This document shows positions 25,069-33,088 of a stretch of DNA of 57,093 nucleotides, piece after piece. Made by a program: the position numbers and the translations under genes. The DNA comes from Amycolatopsis tucumanensis. GTDB taxonomy: Bacteria > Actinomycetota > Actinomycetes > Mycobacteriales > Pseudonocardiaceae. Location of the stretch: contig NZ_JAKGSD010000025.1 in assembly GCF_021654135.1 (NCBI RefSeq), positions 63,482 through 120,574 of the forward strand, read 5' to 3'. The notes beneath the pieces are model-generated. The model was not told where the DNA came from and ran no database searches. It saw only the letters and a program-made list of their open reading frames with translations. Positions within the stretch are counted from its first letter, which is position 1. Each line of letters begins with the position of its first letter.

Positions 25069-25082
25069 CCGGGTGATCTTGG

Positions 25083-25118
25083 GGCCACTCTCGGTGCGGA
25101 GCCGCACCGAGAGTGGCC
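25083..25118. terminator. Strong hairpin after the PQQ dehydrogenase gene
   Basis: A perfect inverted repeat with 17-bp arms (25083-25099 and 25102-25118) and a 2-nt spacer starts 14 bp after the stop codon. It ends 20 bp before the ATG of the capA-like gene, so that gene needs its own promoter or readthrough. Confidence 0.85.
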
Positions 25119-25138
25119 CTCTGGCAGGATCGGGAACC

Positions 25139-26251
25139 ATGCGCATCCGTCTGGTTCTCGCGGGCTTGACGGCGGGCGCGCTGCTCGCCGCCTGCTTCGC
25201 GCCGGACGAAGACGCCCCGCCGCAGCCGGACGCCCCGGCCGCGGCCGCGCCGTCCGCCGACCCGGGGTTCACCGTGGCGGCGACCGGGGACGTGCTGATC
25301 CACCCCGCGCTGACCGATCAGGCGGTCGCCGACGGCGGCGGGACCCGCGACTACCGGCCGCTGCTGGCCGGGATCCGGGACGACATCAGCTCCGCGGACC
25401 TGGCGGTGTGCCACCTGGAGACGCCGCTCGCCCCCGAGGAGGGCCCGTTCCAGGGCTACCCGGAGTTCAGCGCGCCGCCGGAGATCGCCGACGCGCTGGC
25501 CGACACCGGGTACGACGACTGCTCGACCGCGTCGAACCACACGATCGACACCGGCACCGACGGCGTGAACCGGACGCTGGACGAGCTGGACGAGGCCGGC
25601 ATCCGGCACACCGGCTCCGCCCGGACCGAGCAGGAGGCCCGCACGCCGCTGGTGCTGGACGTGCGTGGCGTGAAGGTCGGGCACGTGTCGTACACGTTCG
25701 GGTTCAACGGCAAGAAACTGCCCGGCGGCAAGCAGTGGGTGTCCAACACCCTCGACGCGGACGCGGTGCTGGCTGAAGCGCGGGCGACGCGGGCGGCCGG
25801 GGCGCAGGTGGTGATCGCCAGCCTGCACTGGGGCACGGAGTACCAGCACGAGCCGACGGCCTCGCAGCGGCAGATCGCGCAGCGGGTGCTGGCCGACCCG
25901 GCGGTGGACCTGATCATCGGGCACCACGCGCACGTCGTGCAGCCGATGGAGAAGATCGGCGGCAAGTGGGTCGCCTACGGGCTGGGCAATTCGATCGCCA
26001 GGCACTCGGAGCCGCGCGGCACCACCGAGGAGGGGCTGATCGGCCGGTTCCACTTCACGCGGTCGGGCGACCGCTGGACGGTGGACCGCGCCGAGTACGT
26101 GCCGACGGTGATCGACCTCGGCCCGCCGATCCGGCTGCGCACCGCCGACGACCCCGCACTGGACCGGGCACGCGCCGAGGAAGCCCTCGCGCGGACCGAC
26201 GAGGTGGTCCTCAGCCGCGGCGCCGCCGCGCAGGGCCTGACCCGCGGCTGA
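25139..26251 (+). CDS. CapA family lipoprotein (metallophosphatase-like)
   Basis: A 370-residue lipoprotein with signal and lipobox LLAAC (Cys near residue 19), then a proline/alanine linker. The CapA/PgsA domain from about residue 43 shows the calcineurin-like pattern: ATGDVLIHP, AVCHLETPLAP, STASNHTIDTG, SLHWGTEYQHEP and GHHAHVVQPMEKIGGKWVAYGLGN. CapA proteins take part in poly-gamma-glutamate or surface polymer synthesis in Bacillus; most actinobacterial members are uncharacterised. ATG 25139 is chosen because the frame upstream runs through the terminator hairpin and lacks a signal sequence. Confidence 0.87.
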   Translation: MRIRLVLAGLTAGALLAACFAPDEDAPPQPDAPAAAAPSADPGFTVAATGDVLIHPALTDQAVADGGGTRDYRPLLAGIRDDISSADLAVCHLETPLAPEEGPFQGYPEFSAPPEIADALADTGYDDCSTASNHTIDTGTDGVNRTLDELDEAGIRHTGSARTEQEARTPLVLDVRGVKVGHVSYTFGFNGKKLPGGKQWVSNTLDADAVLAEARATRAAGAQVVIASLHWGTEYQHEPTASQRQIAQRVLADPAVDLIIGHHAHVVQPMEKIGGKWVAYGLGNSIARHSEPRGTTEEGLIGRFHFTRSGDRWTVDRAEYVPTVIDLGPPIRLRTADDPALDRARAEEALARTDEVVLSRGAAAQGLTRG

Positions 26252-26332
26252 CCGGCGAAGCGGCGCGAGGCCTCACCACCGATTCGCGCCTTCCGCGCCC
26301 TGGCAAGGTTTCCCGCACCCCCGACCTCCGCC

Positions 26333-27406
26333 TCAGGCGGGTTCCGGCTCCGGGCTGGCCGCCGGGAAGCGCTCTCCCTCGTCGCTGCGGACGGGGAGCA
26401 CCGCGCCGCCCTCGGAGAGGTAGGCGTCGAGGTTCGGGGCGTACCCCGCGACCAGCGCCTGCCGCTCCACGGCGCTCGACGCCGCGTACTCGTGCGACGA
26501 CGTGCCCAGCGGCCGCACGTGCCGGGGCATCAGCTTGTAGAACCCCGTGCGCGACTCGTGCGCCCGGCCGAGCGGGTCCAGCTCCGCGGCGGCGAACGCG
26601 CCCGGTTCGAAGGCCAGCCCGTGCGCCCGCGCCCGCTCGACCATCCACAGGAGACTGATGTCGGCCAGTGCGCGGTCCGGGTAGCCGCCGCCGACGTCGG
26701 AGTGCACCCCGGCGAACCAGACCTGCTCGACGCGCTGCCCGATCGTGTCCGCGCGCGGCTGCCACAGCGCGGGCCGGAACGGCGGGCGGTGCTCGTCGAT
26801 CGCCAGCGCGTGGTACGCCGCGTCGACGCTGGAGCTCAGCTCCGTGTCGTGGAACTGCCAGCGCCGGTTGACGAGGTTGACCAGCCGCAGCCCGGACAGC
26901 GGGATGCCGAGCGAGCCGACGGTGTCCCACACGCCGAGGAACCGGATCCGCGTTTCGCGCGAGTACGACCGGCGGAACAGCTCCGCCGCGGCCGAGCGCG
27001 GGTGCGTCTTCGACCCGCGAGCGCGGTAGAGCGCGTACGCCTCGCCGATCCGGTCCTCGTGCTCGGGCCGCAGGATGCCGCAGTTGCGCACCAGGCCGGC
27101 GAGGCTGCGCGCGGTGTAGGCGCCGCGGCTGAACCCGAACAGGAACAGCTCGTCCCCCGGCTCGAAGGTCCGGACCAGGAACCGGTAGGCCTCGCGCACG
27201 TTGCGGGACAGCCCGAACCCGAACGCCCCGCCCCACAGGCGCTCGCCGGGCCGCGTCCCGACGCCTGGGTGGTAGAACATCCGCTGTTCGCGCCCGGCCC
27301 CGTCGGCCGGCGCGACCGCCAGCGCCACCCGCGACACGTTGGTCGGCGCCGGCTGGTCCGGCGTGTTCCAGGTCCCGTCGCAGCAGATCACCAGCCGCTT
27401 GGTCAT
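26333..27406 (-). CDS. DUF2235 alpha/beta hydrolase domain protein
   Basis: A 357-residue protein almost entirely covered by DUF2235, a family that includes Tle1-type phospholipase effectors. It opens with VICCDGTWN, has the nucleophile elbow FGFSRGAYTAR (serine near residue 95), FLGVWDTVGSLG with the likely acid, and WFAGVHSDVGGGYPD with the likely catalytic histidine. There is no signal peptide and there are no type VI secretion genes in the window, so an intracellular lipase or esterase is more likely than an effector. An AGGGGAG site precedes ATG 27406. It converges on the capA-like gene with an 81-bp gap. Confidence 0.85.
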   Translation of the reverse strand: MTKRLVICCDGTWNTPDQPAPTNVSRVALAVAPADGAGREQRMFYHPGVGTRPGERLWGGAFGFGLSRNVREAYRFLVRTFEPGDELFLFGFSRGAYTARSLAGLVRNCGILRPEHEDRIGEAYALYRARGSKTHPRSAAAELFRRSYSRETRIRFLGVWDTVGSLGIPLSGLRLVNLVNRRWQFHDTELSSSVDAAYHALAIDEHRPPFRPALWQPRADTIGQRVEQVWFAGVHSDVGGGYPDRALADISLLWMVERARAHGLAFEPGAFAAAELDPLGRAHESRTGFYKLMPRHVRPLGTSSHEYAASSAVERQALVAGYAPNLDAYLSEGGAVLPVRSDEGERFPAASPEPEPA

Positions 27407-27470
27407 GCACAGCTCCCCTCGCCGCCCGGTTTGTCGCCGATCGAGTGCCGAGGGTTACTGTCCGCTCTGG

Positions 27471-27486
27471 CTACCAGGCGGTAGCA
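27471..27486. promoter_or_regulatory. Inverted repeat between DUF2235 and PucR-like genes
   Basis: GCTACC-AGGC-GGTAGC is a perfect 6-bp-arm palindrome in the 157-bp divergent region, 78 bp before the PucR start and 65 bp from the DUF2235 start. It could be the site of either a local regulator or the PucR protein itself. This is a low-certainty call. Confidence 0.35.
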
Positions 27487-27563
27487 TCGTCCGGCCGGGT
27501 CGCTGACCAGCAAGAACGCGAGTCGGCTTCAGGTTTTTGTTGCGGCGCGTCAAGGGGGCGGAA

Positions 27564-28718
27564 GTGCCGGACTACCGCAGTGCGCAGGCCCTGGCGGCCA
27601 CACCGAGACGGCTCGCGGTGGCGCTGGAGCCGCACACCCGTCCACTGGCCGAGGCGATCGTCCGCGAGGTGCGGCGGGAGGTGCCGGAGTACTCCGGGCC
27701 GCCGGAAGGCCGGTTCGGCCGCGCGCTGGCCGAGGGCATCGAGGTGGCGGTCCGGCACTGCTTCCAGTGCATCGGCAACCCGCACCCGGACCACAGCGAG
27801 TGGGTCCGCCAGTTCCGGCGGCGCGGGCGGCGCGAGTTCGACGAGGGCCGCACGCTCGACGCCCTGCAGGCCGCGGTGCGCATCGGCGGCCGGGTCGCCT
27901 GGCAGTACCTGACCCCGGTGCTGCGTGACCTCGGCGCGGGTTCGCAGACCCTCACCACCGCTGCCGAGGCGATCTTCGCGTTCGTCGACGAGCTGTCCGC
28001 GACGGCGCTCGAAGGGTTCCAGGAGGCGCGGCAGCCGTCCGGAGCCGAGGCGCGCCGTCGCCGCCTGGCCACGCTGGTCCTCGCCGAGCCGCAGCCGTGT
28101 CTGGAGGGCCCGGCCGAGGACGCGGGGTGGGTGGTGCCCGAACGGGTCGCCGTGATCGCCCTCGAACACGCCGAGGGCCTGCCGTCCGACGTCCTCGACG
28201 ACGAGGTCCTCGCCGATCTGGACGGCGACCGCCCCTGCCTGATCACGCCCAGTCCGCAACGGACGGTCGGGATCCTGTCTGGCAACTGGGAAAAATCCGC
28301 GCGTGCCGCGGTGTCGCCCCCGGTTCCGCTCGTGCTGGCCCCGGCCGCGCACCGGCTGGCCCGGCGCGGGCTCGCCCTGCCCGGGGACGTCGTGTGGTGC
28401 GCCGAGCACCTCGACGCGATCTGGTTGCGCTCGCAGGACTTCCTGGCCGACCGGCTGCACGCGAAGTACCTGGCCCCGCTGGACTCGGTGAGCGGCAGGC
28501 AACGCGCGCGACTGGGCGAAACCCTGCTGGCGTGGCTGGAAACCCGGGGCGGCGCGCCGGAGATCGCGCGCCGACTGCAGGTGCACCCGCAGACCGTGCG
28601 GGCGCGGTTGCACCAGTTGCGCGAGCTGTTCGGCGACCGGCTGGACGACGCGGACACGCGGTTCGGGCTGCACCTGGTGCTGCGCAGGCAACTCGGCGCC
28701 GAGGAGGGGACTTTGTGA
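27564..28718 (+). CDS. PucR family transcriptional regulator (first of a tandem pair)
   Basis: A 384-residue helical regulator. The N-terminal sensor-like region contains REVRREVPEYSGPPEGRFG and QAAVRIGGRVAWQYL. The C-terminal PucR HTH near residues 325-370 reads LGETLLAWLETRGGAPEIARRLQVHPQTVRARLHQLRELFG (quoted in part here as pattern), ending in a DDADTRFGLHLVL helix. The effector is unknown. GTG 27564 is chosen because an AAGGGGGC site lies just upstream. The next gene has the same architecture (PEY...EGxFG, VGHCxxxIGNP, ...RVGGLAAW), so the two derive from an old duplication. Confidence 0.87.
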   Translation: MPDYRSAQALAATPRRLAVALEPHTRPLAEAIVREVRREVPEYSGPPEGRFGRALAEGIEVAVRHCFQCIGNPHPDHSEWVRQFRRRGRREFDEGRTLDALQAAVRIGGRVAWQYLTPVLRDLGAGSQTLTTAAEAIFAFVDELSATALEGFQEARQPSGAEARRRRLATLVLAEPQPCLEGPAEDAGWVVPERVAVIALEHAEGLPSDVLDDEVLADLDGDRPCLITPSPQRTVGILSGNWEKSARAAVSPPVPLVLAPAAHRLARRGLALPGDVVWCAEHLDAIWLRSQDFLADRLHAKYLAPLDSVSGRQRARLGETLLAWLETRGGAPEIARRLQVHPQTVRARLHQLRELFGDRLDDADTRFGLHLVLRRQLGAEEGTL

Positions 28719-28928
28719 GGCGCGCGCGAACGGGGCCTCCTCCGGGTGTCACCCGTCTCGACACTCGTCACCCGAACGGGTGGCGCAGGAATTCGGAGTG
28801 TGTCAACGGTTCTTGCCAATGCGACCCGGGTGATGCCATGTTGGCTCCGCGAGCGGGCCACGAGCACGGGGCCGGCCGCGAAGTTCTCCACCCACCGCAG
28901 TGCTGCGGTTTCCCGAGCAGGGGTTGAC

Positions 28929-30194
28929 ATGACGATCGATGCCGACGTCCGGCCCGGACGCACCGCGCCGCCGCGGCCGCCGCACCCGCGCCGCCCGCCC
29001 GGTGAGGCTCCGGCGCACGGCCGCGCGAGCACGCTGTGGGCGTCGCTGCCACGCGAGCTGGCCGCGGTGTTCCGCCCGCACGCGGACGCGCTCACGCGGG
29101 TCATCCTGGCCGAGATCCAGCGGGCGGTGCCGGAGTACGCCCGTCCGCTGGAGGGGCCGTTCGGCGAGGTCATCGTGCGCGGGGTGCGGGAGGCGGTCGG
29201 GCACTGCCTGGACAACATCGGCAACCCGGCGGTGTCCCAGGACAACTGGATCGGCGTGTTCCGGCACCTCGGCCGCATCGAGTACAGCGAGGGGCGTCCG
29301 CTGGACCAGATCCAGACCGCCTACCGCGTCGGCGGGCTGGCCGCGTGGCGCTACATCGCCAAGGTCGGCCAGGCGAAGGGGCTGCCGTCCGACCTCCTCT
29401 ACACCGGCGCCGAAGCGGTGCTGGCCTATGTGGACGAGATCTCCGCGCTGTCCGTGCAGGGCTACCGCGCCGCGCAGGCGCGGGCGGCGGGCACCCGGGC
29501 CCGGCAGCGCAGGCAGCTTCTCGGCCTGGTCCTGTCCGAACCCGCGCCCGCGCCGCAGGCCGTCGAGGGGCTGGCCGCGGCCGCCGGGTGGCACGTGCCG
29601 GACAAGGTGGTCGCGATGGCGCTGGAGCCGCGGCGCGACCAGCACCGGCTGCCGCCGCCCGCGCTGCCCGCCGAGGTGCTGGCGGATCTGGAGAGCCCGC
29701 AGCCGTGCCTGCTCGCGGCCGCGCCGCCGGAGGGCCTGGAGGCCGCGCTGCGCGGCTGGCGCGTCGCGATCGGGCCGCGGGTGCCGCTGGCGGAGGCGGC
29801 GGTGTCGCTGCGCTGGGCGCGCCGGACGATGGACTTGAGCGTGCGGCGCATCCTCCCGCGGGAGCCGGTGCTGCACGCCGACGACCACCTGGCCACGCTG
29901 TGGCTGCTGGCGGACGAGTTCCTGATCGGACAGTTGCGGGACGCGTGCCTCGAGCCGCTGCAGGGGCTGACGGACAAGCAGCGCGCGCGGCTCGGGCAGA
30001 CGCTGCTGGCGTGGCTGCAGTCCAGCGGGAGCGCGCCGGAGATGGCCGAGCGGCTGGGCGTGCACCCGCAGACGGTGCGCTACCGGATGCGGCGGATCGA
30101 GGAACTGTTCGGCGAGCGGCTGAACGACCCGGAACACCGGCTGCGGCTGGAAATCGCGCTGCGGGCGACGGAACTGCTGACGCCCGCGGCATGA
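28929..30194 (+). CDS. PucR family transcriptional regulator (second of a tandem pair)
   Basis: A 421-residue paralog of the preceding regulator with a longer Pro/Arg-rich N-terminal tail (first ~35 residues). The sensor region has AVPEYARPLEGPFGEVI, ALGHCLDNIGNP-like spacing and IQTAYRVGGLAAWRYI. The C-terminal HTH is SGSAPEMAERLGVHPQTV followed by RYRMRRIEELFGERL. An AGGGG site lies ahead of ATG 28929. It overlaps the downstream methyltransferase by 4 bp (ATGA), so the two are co-translated. What it senses is not visible from the sequence. Confidence 0.88.
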   Translation: MTIDADVRPGRTAPPRPPHPRRPPGEAPAHGRASTLWASLPRELAAVFRPHADALTRVILAEIQRAVPEYARPLEGPFGEVIVRGVREAVGHCLDNIGNPAVSQDNWIGVFRHLGRIEYSEGRPLDQIQTAYRVGGLAAWRYIAKVGQAKGLPSDLLYTGAEAVLAYVDEISALSVQGYRAAQARAAGTRARQRRQLLGLVLSEPAPAPQAVEGLAAAAGWHVPDKVVAMALEPRRDQHRLPPPALPAEVLADLESPQPCLLAAAPPEGLEAALRGWRVAIGPRVPLAEAAVSLRWARRTMDLSVRRILPREPVLHADDHLATLWLLADEFLIGQLRDACLEPLQGLTDKQRARLGQTLLAWLQSSGSAPEMAERLGVHPQTVRYRMRRIEELFGERLNDPEHRLRLEIALRATELLTPAA

Positions 30195-30895
30195 ACCGGG
30201 TGAACGACTACGACAGCTTCGCCGAGGCCTACGCGGCCGAGAACGAGAACAGCCTGCTGAACGCGTACTACGAGCGGCCGGCGATGCTGTCCCTCGCCGG
30301 GGACGTGACGGGCCGCCGGATCCTGGACGCGGGCTGCGGCGCCGGGCCCCTGACCGCCGCGCTGCGCGACCGCGGCGCGGAGGTCACCGGCATCGACGCC
30401 AGCGCCGGGATGCTGGCGCTGGCCAGGCGGCGCCTCGGTGAGGACGTGCCGCTCCGCCTCGCGGACCTCAACGACCCCCTGCCGTTCGCCGACGGCGCGT
30501 TCGACGACGTGGTCGCCTCCCTGGTGCTGCACTACCTGGAGGACTGGAAACCGGCGCTGTCCGAGCTGCGGCGGGTGCTCCGGCCCGGCGGCCGCTTGAT
30601 CGCGTCGGTGGACCACCCGTTCGTCGCCTACACGATCCAGGAGCCCCGGCCCGACTACTTCGCGACCACCAGCTATTCCTTCGAGTGGACCTTCGGCGGT
30701 CAGACCGTGCCGATGCGGTTCTGGCGCCGCCCGCTGCACGCGATGACCGGCGCCTTCACCGACGCCGGGTTCCGCCTCACCGCGCTCGTCGAGCCGCAGC
30801 CCGACCCGGCCGCCCGCGACCTCTTCCCCGGCGACTTCGAATCACTGTCGACGAAGACCGCGTTCCTGTTCTTCGTCCTCGAGGCCGCGCCCTAG
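30191..30895 (+). CDS. Class I SAM-dependent methyltransferase
   Basis: A 234-residue Methyltransf_11-type enzyme. Motif I is ILDAGCGAGPLTAAL (residues about 38-52), motif II VTGIDASAGML, motif IV DDVVASLVLHYLED, and the post-IV LRRVLRPGGRLIASVDHPF. The N-terminal YDSFAEAYAAENENSLLNAYYERP is typical of small-molecule methyltransferases. The acceptor is unknown. It is translationally coupled to the PucR-like gene and followed directly by a hairpin, so it ends that unit. Confidence 0.88.
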   Translation: MNRVNDYDSFAEAYAAENENSLLNAYYERPAMLSLAGDVTGRRILDAGCGAGPLTAALRDRGAEVTGIDASAGMLALARRRLGEDVPLRLADLNDPLPFADGAFDDVVASLVLHYLEDWKPALSELRRVLRPGGRLIASVDHPFVAYTIQEPRPDYFATTSYSFEWTFGGQTVPMRFWRRPLHAMTGAFTDAGFRLTALVEPQPDPAARDLFPGDFESLSTKTAFLFFVLEAAP

Positions 30896-30929
30896 TGCGG
30901 GGTGAAGGTGCTTGACACCTTTCCCGCAC
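30895..30929. terminator. Imperfect hairpin at the end of the methyltransferase gene
   Basis: GTGCGGG pairs with CCCGCAC and the inner AAGGTG pairs with CACCTT, separated by small bulges. It begins at the last base of the stop codon. It may be a terminator or part of the end of the adjacent IS-like remnant. Confidence 0.5.
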
Positions 30930-30942
30930 ATACGGGGTCGTC

Positions 30943-31320
30943 GTGTCTCACCGTAATGCCCGGCTGACGAAGTGGCGGCGGTTGCTGGTCGACCACGCAC
31001 CGCATCCTGGTTCGTTATCGAATGCCGAGGCTGGCGAGCAGATCCGCCGCTACGAGCGGGACCAGCCGGGCGAGCTGGTGCACGTCGATGTGGCGCCGTC
31101 GACGATCACTCCGGCCGGCCTACCCCTTCACCACCTCACACCAGCGCAGCTAGGTGTTTTGTTCGGTGGGGTTGGTTCCGCGGCTGCCGAGGGTGCTCCT
31201 CGAGCAGGATGCGGTGGAAGCGTCCGACCTCGCCTTGGCTTGGGTTCGCAGGGGCCTGTGGTGGCAGGCCGTGGCGACGCGGGATCTGCTGCGCCGTGGC
31301 GACGGCTACCGGAAACTTCC
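30943..31320. pseudogene. Scrambled IS481-type transposase remnant
   Basis: On the plus strand from GTG 30943 the frame begins MSHRNARLT, the usual N-terminus of IS481-type transposases. After about 20 residues it jumps to IRRYERDQPGELVHVDV, a motif from the middle of such proteins, so roughly 80-100 residues are missing. Further on, the minus strand at about 31180-31250 reads GEVGRFHRILLEE, the KVERFHRTLxEE catalytic-glutamate motif. The halves are thus on opposite strands and the gene is dead. It marks a past insertion and rearrangement between the methyltransferase and the AMP-ligase-like gene. Confidence 0.6.
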
Positions 31321-31330
31321 CGGACAGCGC

Positions 31331-32830
31331 CTAGGAAACGGCCGGCGCGCTCGCCAGGTACGCCTCCCGACAGGCGGCACGCGCCAATTTGCCCGCAACC
31401 GTCCGGGGCAGCGTTCCCGGCAGGCCCACGTGCACGTCGCGCACCCGCAGGCCGTATCCGTCCGCGACGGCCTGCTCGACGGCCGCCGCGCAGGTCAGTG
31501 GGCCAGGCGCCTCGGCGAGCACCACGACCTCGGCCTCGACGGCGAACACGACCGTCGAGCCGGGCAGCAGTTCGGGCACGACCCGTTCGATCGTCGCCTC
31601 CACCGCTTCCGCCTGGACCGCCCCGGCGGGCAACCGGTTCTCCAGCCGCCCCAGTACGGTCAGCTCGCCGCCGGACAGGAAGCCGACGTCCCCGGTCCGC
31701 AGCCACCAGCCAGGCTCCCCCGCGTCGGCCTCGTCGCGCAACAGCGCGCAGAACGTCTCCGCCGACGCCGCCGGCCGGCGCCAGTACCCGCGCGCCACCG
31801 TCGGCCCGGTCACCCAGATCTCCCCCACCGCGCCGGCAGGCAGCGACCGGCGCGTGACCGGGTCGACGATCGCGACGGTGCGGCCGGGCCGCCCGCTGGA
31901 CACCGGACCGTCCCCGACGGACACCAGGCCGGTGGCCTCCAGCAGCCCGTAGGCGGCCCGGTGCGCGTCGGGACGCAGGCCGGACCCGGGCAGCACCGCC
32001 CGGTGCCGCGCCGGTTCGCCCACGTCCAGCACCGCCCGGACGCCGCTGAGGTCCAGCCCGTCCGGCACCGCGCAGCGCGCCAGGAACGAGTTCCCCGCCG
32101 CCGTCACCGCGCCCGGGTTCGCCGCGAGCGCGCGCAGCCAGATCTCCGGCCGCTCCCGCACGCGATCGGTCGGCAGGTGCACCGACGGGCACCCGGCGAA
32201 CACCGGCGCGGCCACCGCGAACGGCAGCCCCATCTGGCACAGCGGCAGCCAGTTGACGACCACCGACGCCCGGTCGCCCAGGCGCAGCGCCCCGGCGGTG
32301 CGCGCGGCGCTGTCGACGAGCCCGGCGTGGGTGATCACCACGCCCACCGAGTCGGAGGTGTAGCACAGGCAGGCGACGTCCGCGGGATCCGGCTCGTCCA
32401 GGTCGGACAGATCGCCGGGCACCGTGTCGATCGCGACGATCCGCCACACCTCGACACCGGCGGCGTCCAAGAGGGCGCGGACGTCGAGCAGCTTCTCCCC
32501 CGTGGTCAGCACGATCTCCGGCGCGGCGTCGATGACCGTCGCGGCGAGCCAGGCGTCGTCGCGCCCCGGCGCGAAGGCGGGCACCGCGACCAGCCCGGCA
32601 CGCAGGGTGGCGAGGAAGCCGACGACCCAGTCCACGCCCTCGTCGGCCAGGATCGCGGCACGCACGCCGTCGAAGCTGAACCGCCGCAGCCACGCGGCCA
32701 CCGACGTCACCCGCCGGTCCAGCTCGTCCCAGGTGAGCGAGCGGGTGCCGTCGGACACCGCGCGGGCGTCCGGATCCCGGCGCGCCCAGGTCGCCAGGAA
32801 CTGCGGCAGGGACGCGAGTGTTTGGGTCAC
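31331..32830 (-). CDS. Degenerate fatty-acyl-AMP-ligase-like protein
   Basis: A 499-residue protein with the FAAL order of motifs: LTWDELDRRV, NWLPLCQMGL (FAAL WLPLYHDMGL), YGLLEATGLVSVG (YGxAEATLFV), GEIWVTGPTVARGYWRRP, WLRTGDVGFL.GGELTVLGRL and a C-terminal PRTVAGKLARAACREAYL with the A10 lysine. The phosphate-binding loop near residue 157 reads YTSDSVGVVITH, lacking the SGST..PxG segment. The RGRN-type stretch after the hinge is also gone. It may be inactive, or a domain with altered chemistry. No carrier protein or polyketide synthase gene lies nearby. GTG 32830 is chosen because it lies 6 nt after a good -10 box. Confidence 0.72.
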   Translation of the reverse strand: MTQTLASLPQFLATWARRDPDARAVSDGTRSLTWDELDRRVTSVAAWLRRFSFDGVRAAILADEGVDWVVGFLATLRAGLVAVPAFAPGRDDAWLAATVIDAAPEIVLTTGEKLLDVRALLDAAGVEVWRIVAIDTVPGDLSDLDEPDPADVACLCYTSDSVGVVITHAGLVDSAARTAGALRLGDRASVVVNWLPLCQMGLPFAVAAPVFAGCPSVHLPTDRVRERPEIWLRALAANPGAVTAAGNSFLARCAVPDGLDLSGVRAVLDVGEPARHRAVLPGSGLRPDAHRAAYGLLEATGLVSVGDGPVSSGRPGRTVAIVDPVTRRSLPAGAVGEIWVTGPTVARGYWRRPAASAETFCALLRDEADAGEPGWWLRTGDVGFLSGGELTVLGRLENRLPAGAVQAEAVEATIERVVPELLPGSTVVFAVEAEVVVLAEAPGPLTCAAAVEQAVADGYGLRVRDVHVGLPGTLPRTVAGKLARAACREAYLASAPAVS

Positions 32831-32836
32831 AACGGA

Positions 32837-32886
32837 ACCGTAGTGATCTTGTGAATGGGGTGTCAAAACTTGTGAGCGGGGTGCCA
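32837..32886 (-). promoter_or_regulatory. Strong leaderless promoter with overlapping direct repeats for the FAAL-like gene
   Basis: On the minus strand a consensus -35 TTGACA (32861-32866), an 18-bp spacer and a -10 TACGGT (32837-32842) end 6 nt before the GTG at 32830, giving a leaderless transcript. Two 18-bp direct repeats (32848-32865 and 32869-32886, plus-strand CTTGTGAaTGGGGTGtCA and CTTGTGAgCGGGGTGcCA) have a 21-bp period, two helical turns, and overlap the -35 box. They look like a binding site for a regulator that recognises direct repeats. Confidence 0.6.
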
Positions 32887-33041
32887 GCGGAGCGAATCGA
32901 TACTTGTCAGCCACGTGAGTGCCACCGGGAAACCCGCAGCTCCGTGGGCCTTTCGGCAGAGATGCCAACTTCCCCGCGGAAACCCCTGCAATCGGTGACA
33001 AGTTTTCCGGACAACCTTGCCGGAGCAATTTCACGTCATTA

Positions 33042-33059
33042 GATTACTCATCAGTAATC
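33042..33059. promoter_or_regulatory. 18-bp inverted repeat upstream of the DUF6801-like gene
   Basis: GATTACT-CATC-AGTAATC is a perfect palindrome with 7-bp arms in an AT-rich patch 30 bp ahead of ATG 33089. Its size and TTACT...AGTAA core resemble operators of TetR-type repressors. No matching regulator is adjacent; the TetR gene at 55262 has a different palindrome at its own promoter. Confidence 0.5.
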
Positions 33060-33088
33060 CTTTTCTGCGATTATCAATGGAGATGTGC

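Noticed and set aside
21619..25272. A 1217-codon open frame on the minus strand opposite the PQQ dehydrogenase gene
   Set aside because: Arginine/glycine/valine-rich composition typical of antisense frames in GC-rich DNA, no domain, and the plus strand encodes a complete secreted protein.
25073..26251. A longer capA-like gene starting at 25073
   Set aside because: The extra residues are encoded by the terminator hairpin; ATG 25139 begins a proper lipoprotein signal.
26333..27406. Type VI secretion phospholipase effector
   Set aside because: DUF2235 alone is not enough; there are no VgrG, PAAR or other secretion genes nearby and the host appears Gram-positive.
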